Part shown: in pieces, positions 1 to 8,264 of the stretch
Position numbering within the stretch: position 1 is the first letter of the stretch
Layout: each line of letters opens with the position of its first letter
NCBI GenBank assembly: GCA_035760645.1
Contig: DASTSO010000137.1
Location: 1-30,169 of the forward strand
Direction: 5' to 3'
Source of the DNA: DASSTY01 sp035760645
Lineage (GTDB): Bacteria > Gemmatimonadota > Gemmatimonadetes > Gemmatimonadales > GWC2-71-9
Length of the DNA: 30,169 bases
Made by a program: the position numbers and the translations under genes
The notes under the pieces: generated by a model
What the model was told of the DNA's origin: nothing
The model's input: the letters and a program-made list of their open reading frames with translations, nothing else
Databases searched by the model: none

Positions 1-1566
1 GGCCCGCACCGTGCGCACCCGCTCGCGGTGCAGGACCAGGAGGGCGCCGGGGTAGAGCAGGGCGCCGGTGGCGACCGGCAGCGCGAAGCGCGCGGCCAGC
101 GGCCAGCGCGCCGGTACCGCGCCGCGCACGAGCCAGACGCCGGCGGCCATGATGAGCACGCTGCTCACGGCCGGCCACAGCGCGCCGGCGTACTCGCGCA
201 CCGTCATGCCGATCCGGCGGAACACCAGCACGTAGAGCGGCAGCGTCACGATCGGATAGACGATGATCCACGCCGCCGCGATCCCGGCGGGGCCCCAGCG
301 GCTGCCCACGACGAACGCGATCGGCAGCACGACGGCCGACATGGCGGAGATCTTGGCGCCCTCCTTCGAGAGCCCCACGGCGAGCACCACCTGCGGCAGC
401 GGCGTGACGATCGAGCGGTAGGCCGCGTAGAGCGCCAGCAGCTGCAGCGGCGCCACCGCCTCCGCCCATTTCGGGCCGAGCGCGAGGGCGACGAACTCCG
501 GGGCGACGAGCCCCATCCCGATCGACGCCGGCAGGGTGAGCAGCGCCAGCCCCTCGGTGATGAGCGTGAGATACCGGCGCACCGCGGCGTGGTCCTCCTG
601 CACCGCAGCGAAGATCGAGCCCGTCACCCGGCCCACCGTGGCGTTCACCTTCTGGATCGGGATGCTCGCCAGGCTCCAGCCGAAGCTGTAGGCGCCGAGC
701 GCCGCCTTGCCCAGCATCTTGCCGGCGACGACGAAGTCGGCGTTCTGATAGGTGTACCACGCGACCCGGCTGACCACGACGTGGCCGCCGAAGGTCATCG
801 CCTTGCGGATCTCCCGCACGCGGGGCCAGCGCACGCCGTGCGGCCGCTGCACGTAGGCGAAGAGGGTCGACAGGAGGCTGCTCAGCACCGCGCCGATGAC
901 GAGCGTCCAGTAGCGGAGCCCGAGCGCGGCGAAGACGACCATCGCCACCGAGAGGATCAGCGCCTGCATCCCGTCGTTGTAGGCCAGCACGCGGAACTGC
1001 AGGTCGCGCTGCATCAGCGAGATCGGGACGGTGCGGAAGCCCGTGATGATGAAGTTGACGCTCATCACGATCACGACCCAGGTGAGCGCGGGCGCGTCGT
1101 AGAAGCGCGCCAGCGGCACCGCGGCGAGGCAGGAGAGGGCGAAGGCCCCGAGGCCGAAGAGCACGCACATCCCGCTCACCTGGGCGACCTGGTCGTCGGT
1201 CAGGTCGTGGTGCTGGATGACGGCCGAGCCGAGGCCGAACTCGTTGAGGAGCTGGACGAGGCCGAGGTACACGGTGGCCATGTTGACCAGCGCGTAGTCT
1301 TCCGGGATGAGCAGCCGGGCGACGATGAGCGTGCTGGCCCACGAGAGGACCTGGCTGGTCCACTTCACGCCCGCGGTCCAGGCGATGCCGTGCGCGAGCG
1401 AGCGGTCGAGCTGCGCGCGGTCGGCCGGGGCGAAGGGGCGCTGCGCCTCCGCCTTGGCGGCGATCGGATCCGGCGCGTCGGCGGCCGCCTCCGCGGGGGT
1501 CCAGGCCACGGGCGCGGCCTCCGCCGGGTGCGGGCTCGCGCGGAGCGGGGTCGGGGTATCCTTCAC
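1..1566 (-). CDS. Wzx-like polysaccharide flippase (C-terminus cut by window edge)
   Basis: Predicted inner-membrane flippase of the MOP superfamily (polysaccharide synthase/Wzx type) that would move undecaprenyl-linked EPS repeat units to the periplasm. The frame is open from a GTG at 1566 to the window edge, 522 codons. A proline/alanine-rich cytosolic head of about 60 residues precedes a typical family start (GVKWTSQVLSWASTLIVARLL, shortened here to key residues W-S-Q and ARLL), then the conserved segment FGLGSAVIQ and many hydrophobic helices. The GTG overlaps the stop of the upstream glycosyltransferase (GTGA at 1563-1566), so translation is probably coupled and the three minus-strand genes form one operon. 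The last residues and stop lie outside the window. The family is clear; the transported sugar cannot be told. Confidence 0.9.
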   Translation of the reverse strand, partial: MKDTPTPLRASPHPAEAAPVAWTPAEAAADAPDPIAAKAEAQRPFAPADRAQLDRSLAHGIAWTAGVKWTSQVLSWASTLIVARLLIPEDYALVNMATVYLGLVQLLNEFGLGSAVIQHHDLTDDQVAQVSGMCVLFGLGAFALSCLAAVPLARFYDAPALTWVVIVMSVNFIITGFRTVPISLMQRDLQFRVLAYNDGMQALILSVAMVVFAALGLRYWTLVIGAVLSSLLSTLFAYVQRPHGVRWPRVREIRKAMTFGGHVVVSRVAWYTYQNADFVVAGKMLGKAALGAYSFGWSLASIPIQKVNATVGRVTGSIFAAVQEDHAAVRRYLTLITEGLALLTLPASIGMGLVAPEFVALALGPKWAEAVAPLQLLALYAAYRSIVTPLPQVVLAVGLSKEGAKISAMSAVVLPIAFVVGSRWGPAGIAAAWIIVYPIVTLPLYVLVFRRIGMTVREYAGALWPAVSSVLIMAAGVWLVRGAVPARWPLAARFALPVATGALLYPGALLVLHRERVRTVRA

Positions 1567-2978
1567 GCGCGCCCCCTTCCGAGCCGCGCCTCGATGCCGG
1601 CGAGCGTCACCTCGGCCAGGTAGGGCCACGCGAGCTTCGGCAGCGCGGGGCGCGCCGGCGGCGGATTCGACCGGACCGCGGCGCGGGCCTCCCGCAGGCC
1701 GGCGATCACGGCATCGGGGTCGGTCGCCTCGAGCATGGTGTGCCAGGGATAGTCCACGAGATGTTCGTCCATGCCGCCCGTGCGGGTGGCGAGTACGTGT
1801 TTGCCGAAGGTCATCGCCTGCAGCAGGAGGCCGCTGCCGTAGCTCTTGAGATAGGGAAGCGCCACGACGTCGGCCGCCGCGAACAGCTCGGCCGTCGTGG
1901 TGGCGTCGAACGGGCCGGACAGGAGCCGCAGCCGATCGGCGATGCCGAGCGCCGCGGCGCGCGCCCGGGTGCGCCCGAGCGTGTCGCCCGGGACGAGATC
2001 GGGATAGCCGCTCTCGTGCCCGGCCACCAGCACGACCGTGTCGGCGAGCGCCGGGTGCGGGAGCGCTTCGAGCAGGGCGTCCAGGTTCTTGTAGGGGCGG
2101 ACCCCGCCGAAGAACAGGACGACGAGGCGGTCCTCGGGCAGCTCGAGCTGCCGGCGCACGTCGGCGCGGGCGGCGCTGCGGTCGGGGAAGTAGGTGTAGG
2201 TCCCGTGCGGCACCACCATCGTCCGGGCCGCGACCGCGGGCGCCAGCTCCGCGAGCTCGCGCGCGGCGTAGTCGCTGTGCACGATGAGCGCGTCGTACTG
2301 CTCGTAGACCGCCCGGTAGAGCGGGGCGACCTCGGGCGGGGAGTCGTGCGGCAGCACGTTGTGCACGGTGTGCACGAGCGGCATCCCGAGCGCCCGGCAG
2401 AACCGTCGGAGCCAGGGGTCGTAGCCGCCGAGCAGCGGCCACTGGGTCCAGACCAGATCGTACCGGCGGCTGCGCAGGTGGAGCAGCAGCTCGCTCGCCA
2501 GCACCAGGGGACGGAGGCGGGCGCGGGCCGCGGTCGTGGCCGCTGCGACCAGACTGCCTGGCGAGGCGCTCCCGGCGACGCTCTCGGCCACGCGCTGCGG
2601 GCGGTCGAGGACGGCCGGCCGGGGCGCGATCGGGGGCGGCGCCACCGGCGCGCCGCGGGCGAGCTTCGCCTTCTGCTTGAGCAGCATGCTGCCGAGCACC
2701 GGGTACAGCCGGTGCCGCCGGGGCAGGGCCTGGACCGCGGGCGAGCTGGAGCTGTAGACGTCCGCCGTCACCCCGGCCGCGACGAGCCCCTCGGCGAGCT
2801 CGTGGGTGTAGCCGCCGATCCCGTAGTCGCCGAGCGGATTGAGGAGCGCGATCGAGCGGGTGCTGCTCGTGACCCGGTGGGGCGCCCGCCGGCGCCGCTC
2901 GAGCGCTCCCTGCCGCTCGTCGGCGGACCGCTCGGCCATGTCGTCCGGGTCCTGCGTCATGCTGGCGAGTCCGGTCAT
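1563..2978 (-). CDS. GT4-type glycosyltransferase of EPS assembly
   Basis: Predicted cytoplasmic GT-B retaining glycosyltransferase (family GT4) adding a sugar to the lipid-linked EPS unit; 471 aa. Residues up to about 40 are a charged head, followed by the N-terminal Rossmann start SIALLNPLGDYGIGGYTHEL. Later come VHTVHNVLPHD, VHSDYAARELAEL, VVPHGTYTYF and the C-terminal donor-binding segment with GSGLLLQAMTFGKHVLAT and TGGMDEHL. The usual E-x7-E of GT4 enzymes is not intact (Ser and Gln occupy the Glu positions), a variation I associate with the 'SG-x-L-x-A-x-FGKPV' subgroup. The ATG at 2978 overlaps the preceding gene's stop (ATGA, 2975-2978), and the stop overlaps the flippase start. An alternative ATG lies at 2960. 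Donor and acceptor are unknown. Confidence 0.88.
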   Translation of the reverse strand: MTGLASMTQDPDDMAERSADERQGALERRRRAPHRVTSSTRSIALLNPLGDYGIGGYTHELAEGLVAAGVTADVYSSSSPAVQALPRRHRLYPVLGSMLLKQKAKLARGAPVAPPPIAPRPAVLDRPQRVAESVAGSASPGSLVAAATTAARARLRPLVLASELLLHLRSRRYDLVWTQWPLLGGYDPWLRRFCRALGMPLVHTVHNVLPHDSPPEVAPLYRAVYEQYDALIVHSDYAARELAELAPAVAARTMVVPHGTYTYFPDRSAARADVRRQLELPEDRLVVLFFGGVRPYKNLDALLEALPHPALADTVVLVAGHESGYPDLVPGDTLGRTRARAAALGIADRLRLLSGPFDATTTAELFAAADVVALPYLKSYGSGLLLQAMTFGKHVLATRTGGMDEHLVDYPWHTMLEATDPDAVIAGLREARAAVRSNPPPARPALPKLAWPYLAEVTLAGIEARLGRGRA

Positions 2979-4666
2979 GAGCCCCACCCCGTCGGAACGG
3001 CGGGGTGGCAGACGGCCGGCCGGCTCCCGATCGGCTGCCGCCAGCGGAAGGCCTCGATCCCCCACGCCTCCGGCAGCGGCACCCGCTCGGCGTGCGCGGC
3101 GAGGAAGTCCATCGTCGGTTGGGGCACCTTCCACCACTTCCCGGCGGAGTAGCGCGTGACGACCACGAGGCCCGAGTCGTGGCAGCGCATGATCTCGTCG
3201 AGCGAGGCGGGTGCGCTCACCACCGAGCGCGCCACCTTGGGGTCGACGTAGAACTCGGGCTGGGAGCCGCGCGGGACGTGGAGGTGGTCGCGGTTCACGA
3301 CGTAGTCGAGCCGGCCGAGATAGAAGAGCGCGTGCAGGTCCTCGGAGGCGACGACCGTCGCGACGCTGTCCAGGACGGGGCGGAGCCGCCGCGCGGCTTC
3401 GCTCCACGAGAGCGAGCCGTTCTCCATGCCGGGGTGCACGAAGCGCTGGTCGCGCAGCGCGTTGTGCACCGTCATCCGGAGCGCGGCGGTGGTGACGACG
3501 AGCACGAGGACGATGACCGCCGCCGAGAGCGCGCTGCCGATGCGTCGCCAACGCGCGGACGCCCGCTCCGTCCCCCAGGCCCGGTGGAGCGCGGCCCGAA
3601 CGGCCGGCGCCGCACCGGCGAGGCCCAGACCGAGGACCGCGAAGAAGAACGGCATCACGTACTCGAAGTACCGCGCCGAGCGCCACGCGAGCCCCGACTG
3701 CACCGCGAACGCGACGACGAAGACGGCGGCGCTCACGAGCGCGACCCGGCGGTCGCGCAGCACGGCGAAGACGAGGAGCAGGGGGAAGAGCGGCCAGAAC
3801 ACCGGGTACTGGCCGTCCACCAGCCAGTAGTAGTAGAGCGGCGTTCCCCCGACCCCCTGCGCCCAGAGGTCGGCGTAGGTCGCGAGCCGAACCGCGCGCG
3901 CCGGCAGATCGAGCGCGAGGGCGGCGGCGCCCCCGAGGACGAGCAGCGCGGCGACCCCGGCCAGCGCGGGGCCGAGCAGCCGGCGCGCCCGCAGCCACGG
4001 GAGCGCGCCGGGCAGGATCGCGGCGAGGAGGAAGAGCCCGAGCCCCGCCACGCCGATCAGCGAGATCGGCTGGAGGTGGAGCGCGGTGGCGAGCATCAGG
4101 AGCGCGGCCGCGGCGAGCCCGCCGCGCTGCGCCCGGGTGCGGCCCTCCAGCGCCGCGAGGGCCGCGATCACGCCGAGCAGGAAGGTGAGCTGCTGGAGCG
4201 TGTAGAACCGCGCCTGCTGGGCGATGACGATCGATTGCGGCGCGAGGCAGTAGAGCCCCGCGGCGATCCACCCCGCGCCGCGCTGCCCGCGCAGCGCGAG
4301 CCAGGCGTAGAGGGCCACGGCGCAGAGCGCGCCGGCGATGGCCGCCGGCATGCGGGCCGCGGCGAGACTCGCGCCGAAGAGCCGCATGAACTCCGCGACC
4401 AGGTAGGTCATGAAGGCGACCCGGGTGTAGGGGGCGCCGCCATTGATGCGGAGGGTGCCGTCCTGCAGGAACTGCCGGCCCGCGAGCACGTGGTAGAGCT
4501 CGTCGTTGGCCGCCTGCTGGTCGAGCCCGATGGCCCGCACGACCAGCGCGACCAGGAATACCGCGAGGGCCCCCCAGGCGACGGCCCGCAGCGCGGGCAG
4601 GTGCGCGGTCGCGGCGTCCGGGCCCGCCGCCCGACTCGGGAGGATGGTCCGGCGGCGGGCCGCCAT
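2975..4666 (-). CDS. GT39/PMT-like membrane glycosyltransferase
   Basis: Predicted polytopic membrane glycosyltransferase of the PMT/ArnT (GT39, GT-C) type, using a polyprenyl-phosphate sugar as donor. After the first hydrophobic helix (AVAWGALAVFLVALVVRAIG) comes NDELYHV, which carries the Asp-Glu pair typical of the first extracytoplasmic loop in this family; about ten further hydrophobic segments follow, then a soluble periplasmic C-terminal domain of about 150 residues. I chose ATG 4666 because GGAG sits 6 nt upstream; an in-frame ATG at 4735 would add 23 residues but has no Shine-Dalgarno sequence. It is the first gene of the minus-strand operon (ATGA overlap with the next gene) and lies downstream of a sigma54-like promoter at 4786-4800. 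It could alternatively act as an O-antigen ligase/polymerase-like enzyme; that cannot be decided here. Confidence 0.85.
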   Translation of the reverse strand: MAARRRTILPSRAAGPDAATAHLPALRAVAWGALAVFLVALVVRAIGLDQQAANDELYHVLAGRQFLQDGTLRINGGAPYTRVAFMTYLVAEFMRLFGASLAAARMPAAIAGALCAVALYAWLALRGQRGAGWIAAGLYCLAPQSIVIAQQARFYTLQQLTFLLGVIAALAALEGRTRAQRGGLAAAALLMLATALHLQPISLIGVAGLGLFLLAAILPGALPWLRARRLLGPALAGVAALLVLGGAAALALDLPARAVRLATYADLWAQGVGGTPLYYYWLVDGQYPVFWPLFPLLLVFAVLRDRRVALVSAAVFVVAFAVQSGLAWRSARYFEYVMPFFFAVLGLGLAGAAPAVRAALHRAWGTERASARWRRIGSALSAAVIVLVLVVTTAALRMTVHNALRDQRFVHPGMENGSLSWSEAARRLRPVLDSVATVVASEDLHALFYLGRLDYVVNRDHLHVPRGSQPEFYVDPKVARSVVSAPASLDEIMRCHDSGLVVVTRYSAGKWWKVPQPTMDFLAAHAERVPLPEAWGIEAFRWRQPIGSRPAVCHPAVPTGWGS

Positions 4667-4770
4667 GGTATTCTCCGGACCGGCCGATGCGTCGTCCGGA
4701 GCGGTGGCAGGCAGGGTCGAGAGAGGTTCCGACATCACCGTCCGTCGAAGGGGTTCAGGGGGCCGCGCCG

Positions 4771-4788
4771 TGCAGGGGCGTTCCTGCA
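4771..4788. repeat. inverted repeat beside the sigma54-like promoter
   Basis: TGCAGG-N6-CCTGCA is a perfect dyad that overlaps the predicted -12 box and the transcription start of the minus-strand operon. It could be a regulatory protein site or an mRNA 5' hairpin. No family assignment is possible. Confidence 0.35.
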
Positions 4789-4800
4789 ATAGCTATACCC
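4786..4800 (-). promoter_or_regulatory. sigma54-like promoter (GG-N10-GC) for the minus-strand glycosyltransferase/flippase operon
   Basis: Read on the minus strand the site is GGGTATAGCTATTGC, with GG and GC separated by exactly ten bases and a perfect TTGC -12 element followed by A. The -24 element matches TGGCAC only at GG and A. The transcript would start near 4774, ahead of both candidate start codons. It is one of only a few AT-containing stretches in the region. A TGTGG-N8-CAACA dyad lies about 105 bp upstream. Confidence 0.5.
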
Positions 4801-4871
4801 CCGGCGGCAGCCGCGCCGTGACGGGCGAGCCCCGACCGCCGCCCCGGACTTCGCCCGGCGTGCCCGCGAGC

Positions 4872-4889
4872 TGTGGGGCACGCGCAACA
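4872..4889. promoter_or_regulatory. TGTGG-N8-CAACA dyad, candidate activator site
   Basis: The arms are TGTGG and CAACA with eight bases between, the same geometry as the dyads at 9645-9662 and 13731-13748 (one mismatch). Its centre is about 105 bp upstream of the predicted minus-strand sigma54 start site. It ends 3 nt before the ATG at 4893 of the divergent gene, so a bound protein could also affect that gene. Confidence 0.45.
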
Positions 4890-4892
4890 GCA

Positions 4893-6062
4893 ATGACGAC
4901 TGCGAACCCTACGATGATCCTCCACATCCTGGCGCCCGGCCCCGTGGGCGGCCTCGAGAGCGTGGTCCGCCTCCTCGCGCGCGGGCAGGCGGCGCGCGGG
5001 CACGCGGTCGCCGCGGCGCTCGTGCTTGATGCCGGCACCGGGGAGCATCCGCTCGAGGCGCCGCTCCGCGCGGCGGGCGTCGCGGTCCATCCGCTGCCGA
5101 TCCCGCTGCGCGCCTACCAGCAGGAGCGCCGCGAGCTCGCGGCGCTCCTCGCGCGGCTCGCCCCCGACGTCGTCCACAGCCACGGCTACCGCACCGACGT
5201 GCTCGCGACGCCGCTGGCGCGCGCGCGCGGGATTCCCGTGGTCACGACGGTGCATGGCTTCACGGGCGGCGGCTGGAAGAACCGGCTCTACGAGTGGCTC
5301 CAGGTTCGCTCGTTCCGCCGCGCCGACGCGGTGATCGCCGTCTCCCGCCCCCTCGTGGGGCGGCTCGCCGCCCTCGGCGTGCCGGCGGCGCGGATCCACC
5401 TCATCCGGAACGCGTTCCAGCCGGAGGGCGAGCCCCCGTACTCCCGCCGCGAGGCGCGGCAGGCCCTCGGGCTCGCCCCTGACGCGTTCGTCCTCGGCTG
5501 GGTGGGGCGTCTCAGCCACGAAAAGGGCGCCGACGTGCTCGTCCGTGCGCTGGCTCACCTGCGGGACCTGCCGCTCGAGGTCGCGCTCATCGGGGATGGA
5601 CGGGAGCGCGGTGCGCTCGAGGCGCTCGCCGCGGAGCTCGGCGTGGCGGAGCGCATCCGGTGGCTGGGGCGCGTCGCCGACGCGGGTCGCCACTTCGCGG
5701 CGTTCGACGGCTACGTCCTCAGCTCGCGCACCGAGGGCACGCCGATGGTGCTCTTCGAGGCGATGACGGCCGGGGTGCCGATCGTCGCGGCGCGGGTCGG
5801 CGGCGTGCCCGACGTCGTGGGCGACGCGGAGGCGCTGCTGGTCCCGCCCGAGGCACCCGAGCCGCTCGCCGGCGCCCTGCGCGCGCTGCGGGCCGACGCC
5901 GGTGCGGCACAGGCGCGCACCGCCGCGGCGCGGGCGCGCCTTGGCTCGGAGTTTGCGCCCGGGCCCTGGCTCGATCGGCACGACGCGCTCTACCGCACGC
6001 TCGTCGACGCGGCCGCGACGCGTCGTGTCGCCCTCGACTCCTTTCGTCGGACGCGAACATGA
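4893..6062 (+). CDS. GT4 glycosyltransferase
   Basis: Predicted cytoplasmic GT-B retaining glycosyltransferase, 389 aa, of the GT4 family. The N-terminus carries HILAPGPVGGLESVV (Gly-rich nucleotide fold start). Then follow DVVHSHGYRTDVLA, VVTTVHGF, DAVIAVSRP and the C-terminal domain with GWVGRLSHEKGADVL, ALIGDGRERG and an intact E-x7-E (EGTPMVLFE) followed by AGVPIVAARVGGVPDVV. It is the first gene of a plus-strand pair divergent from the GT39 operon; its stop overlaps the next start (ATGA, 6059-6062). No Shine-Dalgarno sequence is visible at ATG 4893; an in-frame ATG at 4914, just before ILHILAPG, is the alternative. It presumably adds one sugar of the EPS repeat. Confidence 0.9.
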   Translation: MTTANPTMILHILAPGPVGGLESVVRLLARGQAARGHAVAAALVLDAGTGEHPLEAPLRAAGVAVHPLPIPLRAYQQERRELAALLARLAPDVVHSHGYRTDVLATPLARARGIPVVTTVHGFTGGGWKNRLYEWLQVRSFRRADAVIAVSRPLVGRLAALGVPAARIHLIRNAFQPEGEPPYSRREARQALGLAPDAFVLGWVGRLSHEKGADVLVRALAHLRDLPLEVALIGDGRERGALEALAAELGVAERIRWLGRVADAGRHFAAFDGYVLSSRTEGTPMVLFEAMTAGVPIVAARVGGVPDVVGDAEALLVPPEAPEPLAGALRALRADAGAAQARTAAARARLGSEFAPGPWLDRHDALYRTLVDAAATRRVALDSFRRTRT

Positions 6063-7264
6063 GCGTGCTCGCCTGGTTCTGCCTGCTGCTGCCCGTCGCG
6101 GTCTTCGTCTACGCCTACGTGGTCTACCCGGCGCTCCTCGCGCTCGCCGCGCGCGGGCGGGCGCCGGGCGTGCCCGAGGCCGCCGCTCCCGCCGCTCCCG
6201 CCGAGTGGCCCACGATCACGATTCTCATCCCCGCCTACAACGAGGAGCACCAGATCGCGGAGACCCTCGAGGCGCTCCTGCGGCTCGACTACCCCGCGGA
6301 ACGGCGGCAGATCCTCATCGTCTCGGACGCCTCGACCGACCGTACCGACGAGATCGTGCGCGGCTACGCGGCGCGGGGCGTCGAGCTGCTGCGCCGTCCC
6401 GAGCGCGGCGGCAAGACGGTGGCCGAGAACGCCGCCGCGGCGCACCTGCGCGGCGAGATCGTGGTGAACATGGACGCGACGATCCGGGTCCCCCCGCACG
6501 CGCTCAAGGCACTCGTGCGCGTCTTCGCCGACCCCGCGATCGGCGTCGCGTCGGGGCGGGACGTGAGCGTGGGCGACGAGGCGCGCGAGGGCAACCAGGC
6601 CGAATCGGGCTACGTGGGCTACGAGATGTGGGTGCGCGCGCTCGAGACCCGGGTGGGCTCGATCGTGGGCGCGAGCGGCTGCTTCTACGCGATCCGCCGC
6701 CACCTGGTGCCCGACGACTTCCCGGGCGAGCTGAGCCGCGACTTCGCCTCGGCGCTCATCGCGCGCGAGCACGGCTATCGCGCGGTGTCGGTGGACCGGG
6801 CCGTCTGCTACGTCCCCCGCACGCGGGCGCTCCGCACCGAACTGCGGCGCAAGAGCCGCACGATGACGCGCGGCCTCGCGACGCTCTTCTACAAGGGGCA
6901 CCTGATGAACCCGCTCGCGCACGGCGCCTTTGCCTGGATGCTCGTGAGCCACAAGCTGCTGCGCTGGGTCGGGTTCCTCCTGCTCCCGCTCGTGGTCGTC
7001 GGCCTCGCGCTCCTCGCCACGGCGCCGGGCGCGTCGCTCCTGCCGCGCGGGCTCCTGGGCCTCGCCGTGCTGGGCTGCGTGCTCGGCGCCCTCGGCGCGC
7101 GCTGGCCCGCGGAGCGGAAGGTGCCCGCCGTGGTCGCGGTGCCGAGCTTCGTGGTCCTCTCCTCGCTCGCCGCGCTCGTGGCCTGGTGGCGCGCCCTCAC
7201 CGGCACGCGCGAGGCGGTCTGGGAGCCGACGCGGCGGCCGGTGGTGCGGGCGCCGGCGGGGTGA
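6059..7264 (+). CDS. membrane-anchored GT2 glycosyltransferase
   Basis: Predicted inverting GT-A glycosyltransferase of family 2, 401 aa, tied to the inner membrane. One N-terminal helix (residues about 4-32) precedes the catalytic domain, which starts TITILIPAYNEEHQIAETL. It contains VSDASTDRTDEIV, a metal/donor motif region (VVNMDATIRVP, where D-A-T replaces the usual DxD) and a C-terminal RRKSRTMTRGL segment resembling the (Q/R)xxRW acceptor region. Three hydrophobic helices at about 295-385 close the protein. The arrangement resembles processive synthases such as hyaluronan/PgaC-type enzymes, so chain synthesis rather than a single addition is possible. It is coupled to the preceding gene by an ATGA overlap and followed by a strong terminator. 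Confidence 0.88.
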   Translation: MSVLAWFCLLLPVAVFVYAYVVYPALLALAARGRAPGVPEAAAPAAPAEWPTITILIPAYNEEHQIAETLEALLRLDYPAERRQILIVSDASTDRTDEIVRGYAARGVELLRRPERGGKTVAENAAAAHLRGEIVVNMDATIRVPPHALKALVRVFADPAIGVASGRDVSVGDEAREGNQAESGYVGYEMWVRALETRVGSIVGASGCFYAIRRHLVPDDFPGELSRDFASALIAREHGYRAVSVDRAVCYVPRTRALRTELRRKSRTMTRGLATLFYKGHLMNPLAHGAFAWMLVSHKLLRWVGFLLLPLVVVGLALLATAPGASLLPRGLLGLAVLGCVLGALGARWPAERKVPAVVAVPSFVVLSSLAALVAWWRALTGTREAVWEPTRRPVVRAPAG

Positions 7265-7270
7265 GACGAC

Positions 7271-7335
7271 GGCGGGACGGCGGGAGGCTCCGTGTGGCGG
7301 GGAGTGCTGGTGGCACACGGGCGGGACGGCGGGAA
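7271..7335. repeat. left array of 8-bp GGCGGGAC units
   Basis: Two adjacent copies at 7271-7285 and another pair at about 7321-7335 of the unit GGCGGGAC, just after the stop of the glycosyltransferase. The unit is the reverse complement of the array at 7394-7442 on the other side of the terminator. Confidence 0.75.
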
Positions 7336-7352
7336 CGGACTCCGACAAACAA

Positions 7353-7382
7353 CGAGCCTCCGGTGAACTCACCGGAGGCTCG
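7353..7382. terminator. bidirectional intrinsic terminator
   Basis: A perfect 13-bp stem (7353-7365 with 7370-7382) and the four-base loop AACT lie between convergent genes. A-rich sequence precedes it (T-rich on the other strand) and a short T-containing stretch follows, so it can serve both the plus-strand glycosyltransferase pair and the minus-strand sugar transferase. Confidence 0.85.
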
Positions 7383-7393
7383 TGTCAGTTTCG

Positions 7394-7442
7394 GTCCCGC
7401 CGTCCCGCCGTCCCGCCGTCCCGCCTCTCCCGCCGTCCCGCC
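7394..7442. repeat. right array of 8-bp GTCCCGCC units
   Basis: Four perfect tandem copies (7394-7425), one variant and a final perfect copy (7435-7442). The last base is shared with the TAG stop of the sugar transferase. It is complementary to the array at 7271-7335. Confidence 0.85.
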
Positions 7443-8239
7443 TACCAGCCGCCCTTCCGGAACAGCACCACGGGGATCGTCTTCAGCATGATCCGGAGGT
7501 CCTCGAGCACGCTCTGCCGCTCGATGTACTCGAGGTCGTACTGCACCTTGCGGCGCACGTCGTCGAGGCAGGAGTCGTAGTGCTGGTTGATCTGCGCGAG
7601 CCCGGTGATGCCCGGCTTGGCGCGCTGGCGCAGCGGGTACTCGGTGATGTTCTCGCGCAGCTCGGCGAAGATCGTCGGGCGCTCGGGGCGCGGCCCGACG
7701 ATGTTCATCTCGCCGCGGATCACGTTGAGGAGCTGCGGCAGCTCGTCGAGGCGCGAGGCGCGCAGGAGGCGGCCCACCGGCGTCACGCGCGGGTCGTCGG
7801 GGGTCGCCCAGATCGCGCCCGTCCGCTCCTCGGCGTCGACGTACATCGTGCGGAACTTGAGGATGCGGAACGGCCGGCCGCCCAGGTCGCTCTCGCGGCG
7901 GTGATTGTTGGCGTGCAGCCGGGTCTGGCGCCGGTCGAGACCGACGCGCACCTGCGTGTAGAAGACCGGCCCGCGCGAGGTGAGCTTGACGGCGAGCGCC
8001 ACCAGCAGCATCACCGGCAGGGCGACGACGAGCGCCAGCGTCGCGAGGACGACGTTGACGACGCGGCGCACGGGGTCGAGCGCCGCCTCGATCTCGCGAT
8101 CGCCGTCGTGCAGGTCGAGCGGCAGGATCGGCTGGGGTCGGGTCCGCGGCCGCTCCTTGGAGTCGTGCCGCGGCCGGACGAGCTCCACCGGCGGCGCGAA
8201 GGAGCGGAGCGAAGGCTGGCTGCTGCGATAGGCGGACAT
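7442..8239 (-). CDS. WcaJ/EpsL-like sugar-phosphate transferase initiating EPS synthesis
   Basis: Monotopic phosphoglycosyl transferase that would load the first sugar-1-phosphate onto undecaprenyl phosphate at the inner membrane; 265 aa. After a cytosolic head of about 60 residues comes the re-entrant hydrophobic helix (VVNVVLATLALVVALPVMLL) and SRGPVFYTQVRVG. The family signatures follow: FRILKFRTM, RLDELPQLLNV with the catalytic Asp-Glu, MNIVGPRPE and PGITGLAQIN. ATG 8239 has GGAG 6 nt upstream. It follows the wza-like gene by 25 bp on the same strand. The length and lack of extra transmembrane helices mark the short form of the family rather than full WcaJ/WbaP. The sugar is unknown. Confidence 0.92.
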   Translation of the reverse strand: MSAYRSSQPSLRSFAPPVELVRPRHDSKERPRTRPQPILPLDLHDGDREIEAALDPVRRVVNVVLATLALVVALPVMLLVALAVKLTSRGPVFYTQVRVGLDRRQTRLHANNHRRESDLGGRPFRILKFRTMYVDAEERTGAIWATPDDPRVTPVGRLLRASRLDELPQLLNVIRGEMNIVGPRPERPTIFAELRENITEYPLRQRAKPGITGLAQINQHYDSCLDDVRRKVQYDLEYIERQSVLEDLRIMLKTIPVVLFRKGGW

Positions 8240-8264
8240 CGGCCTCTCCACGTCGATGGCTGGG

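Noticed and set aside
3005..4792. Long plus-strand open frame opposite the GT39-like gene
   Set aside because: Its translation is a His/Arg/Glu/Asp-rich low-complexity string typical of the antisense of GC-rich genes, and the minus strand has clear family motifs.
4786..4800. TATAGCTATA read as a sigma70 -10 box for the divergent genes
   Set aside because: No -35 sequence at a proper distance is present in either direction, and the same bases fit GG-N10-GC with perfect TTGC better.
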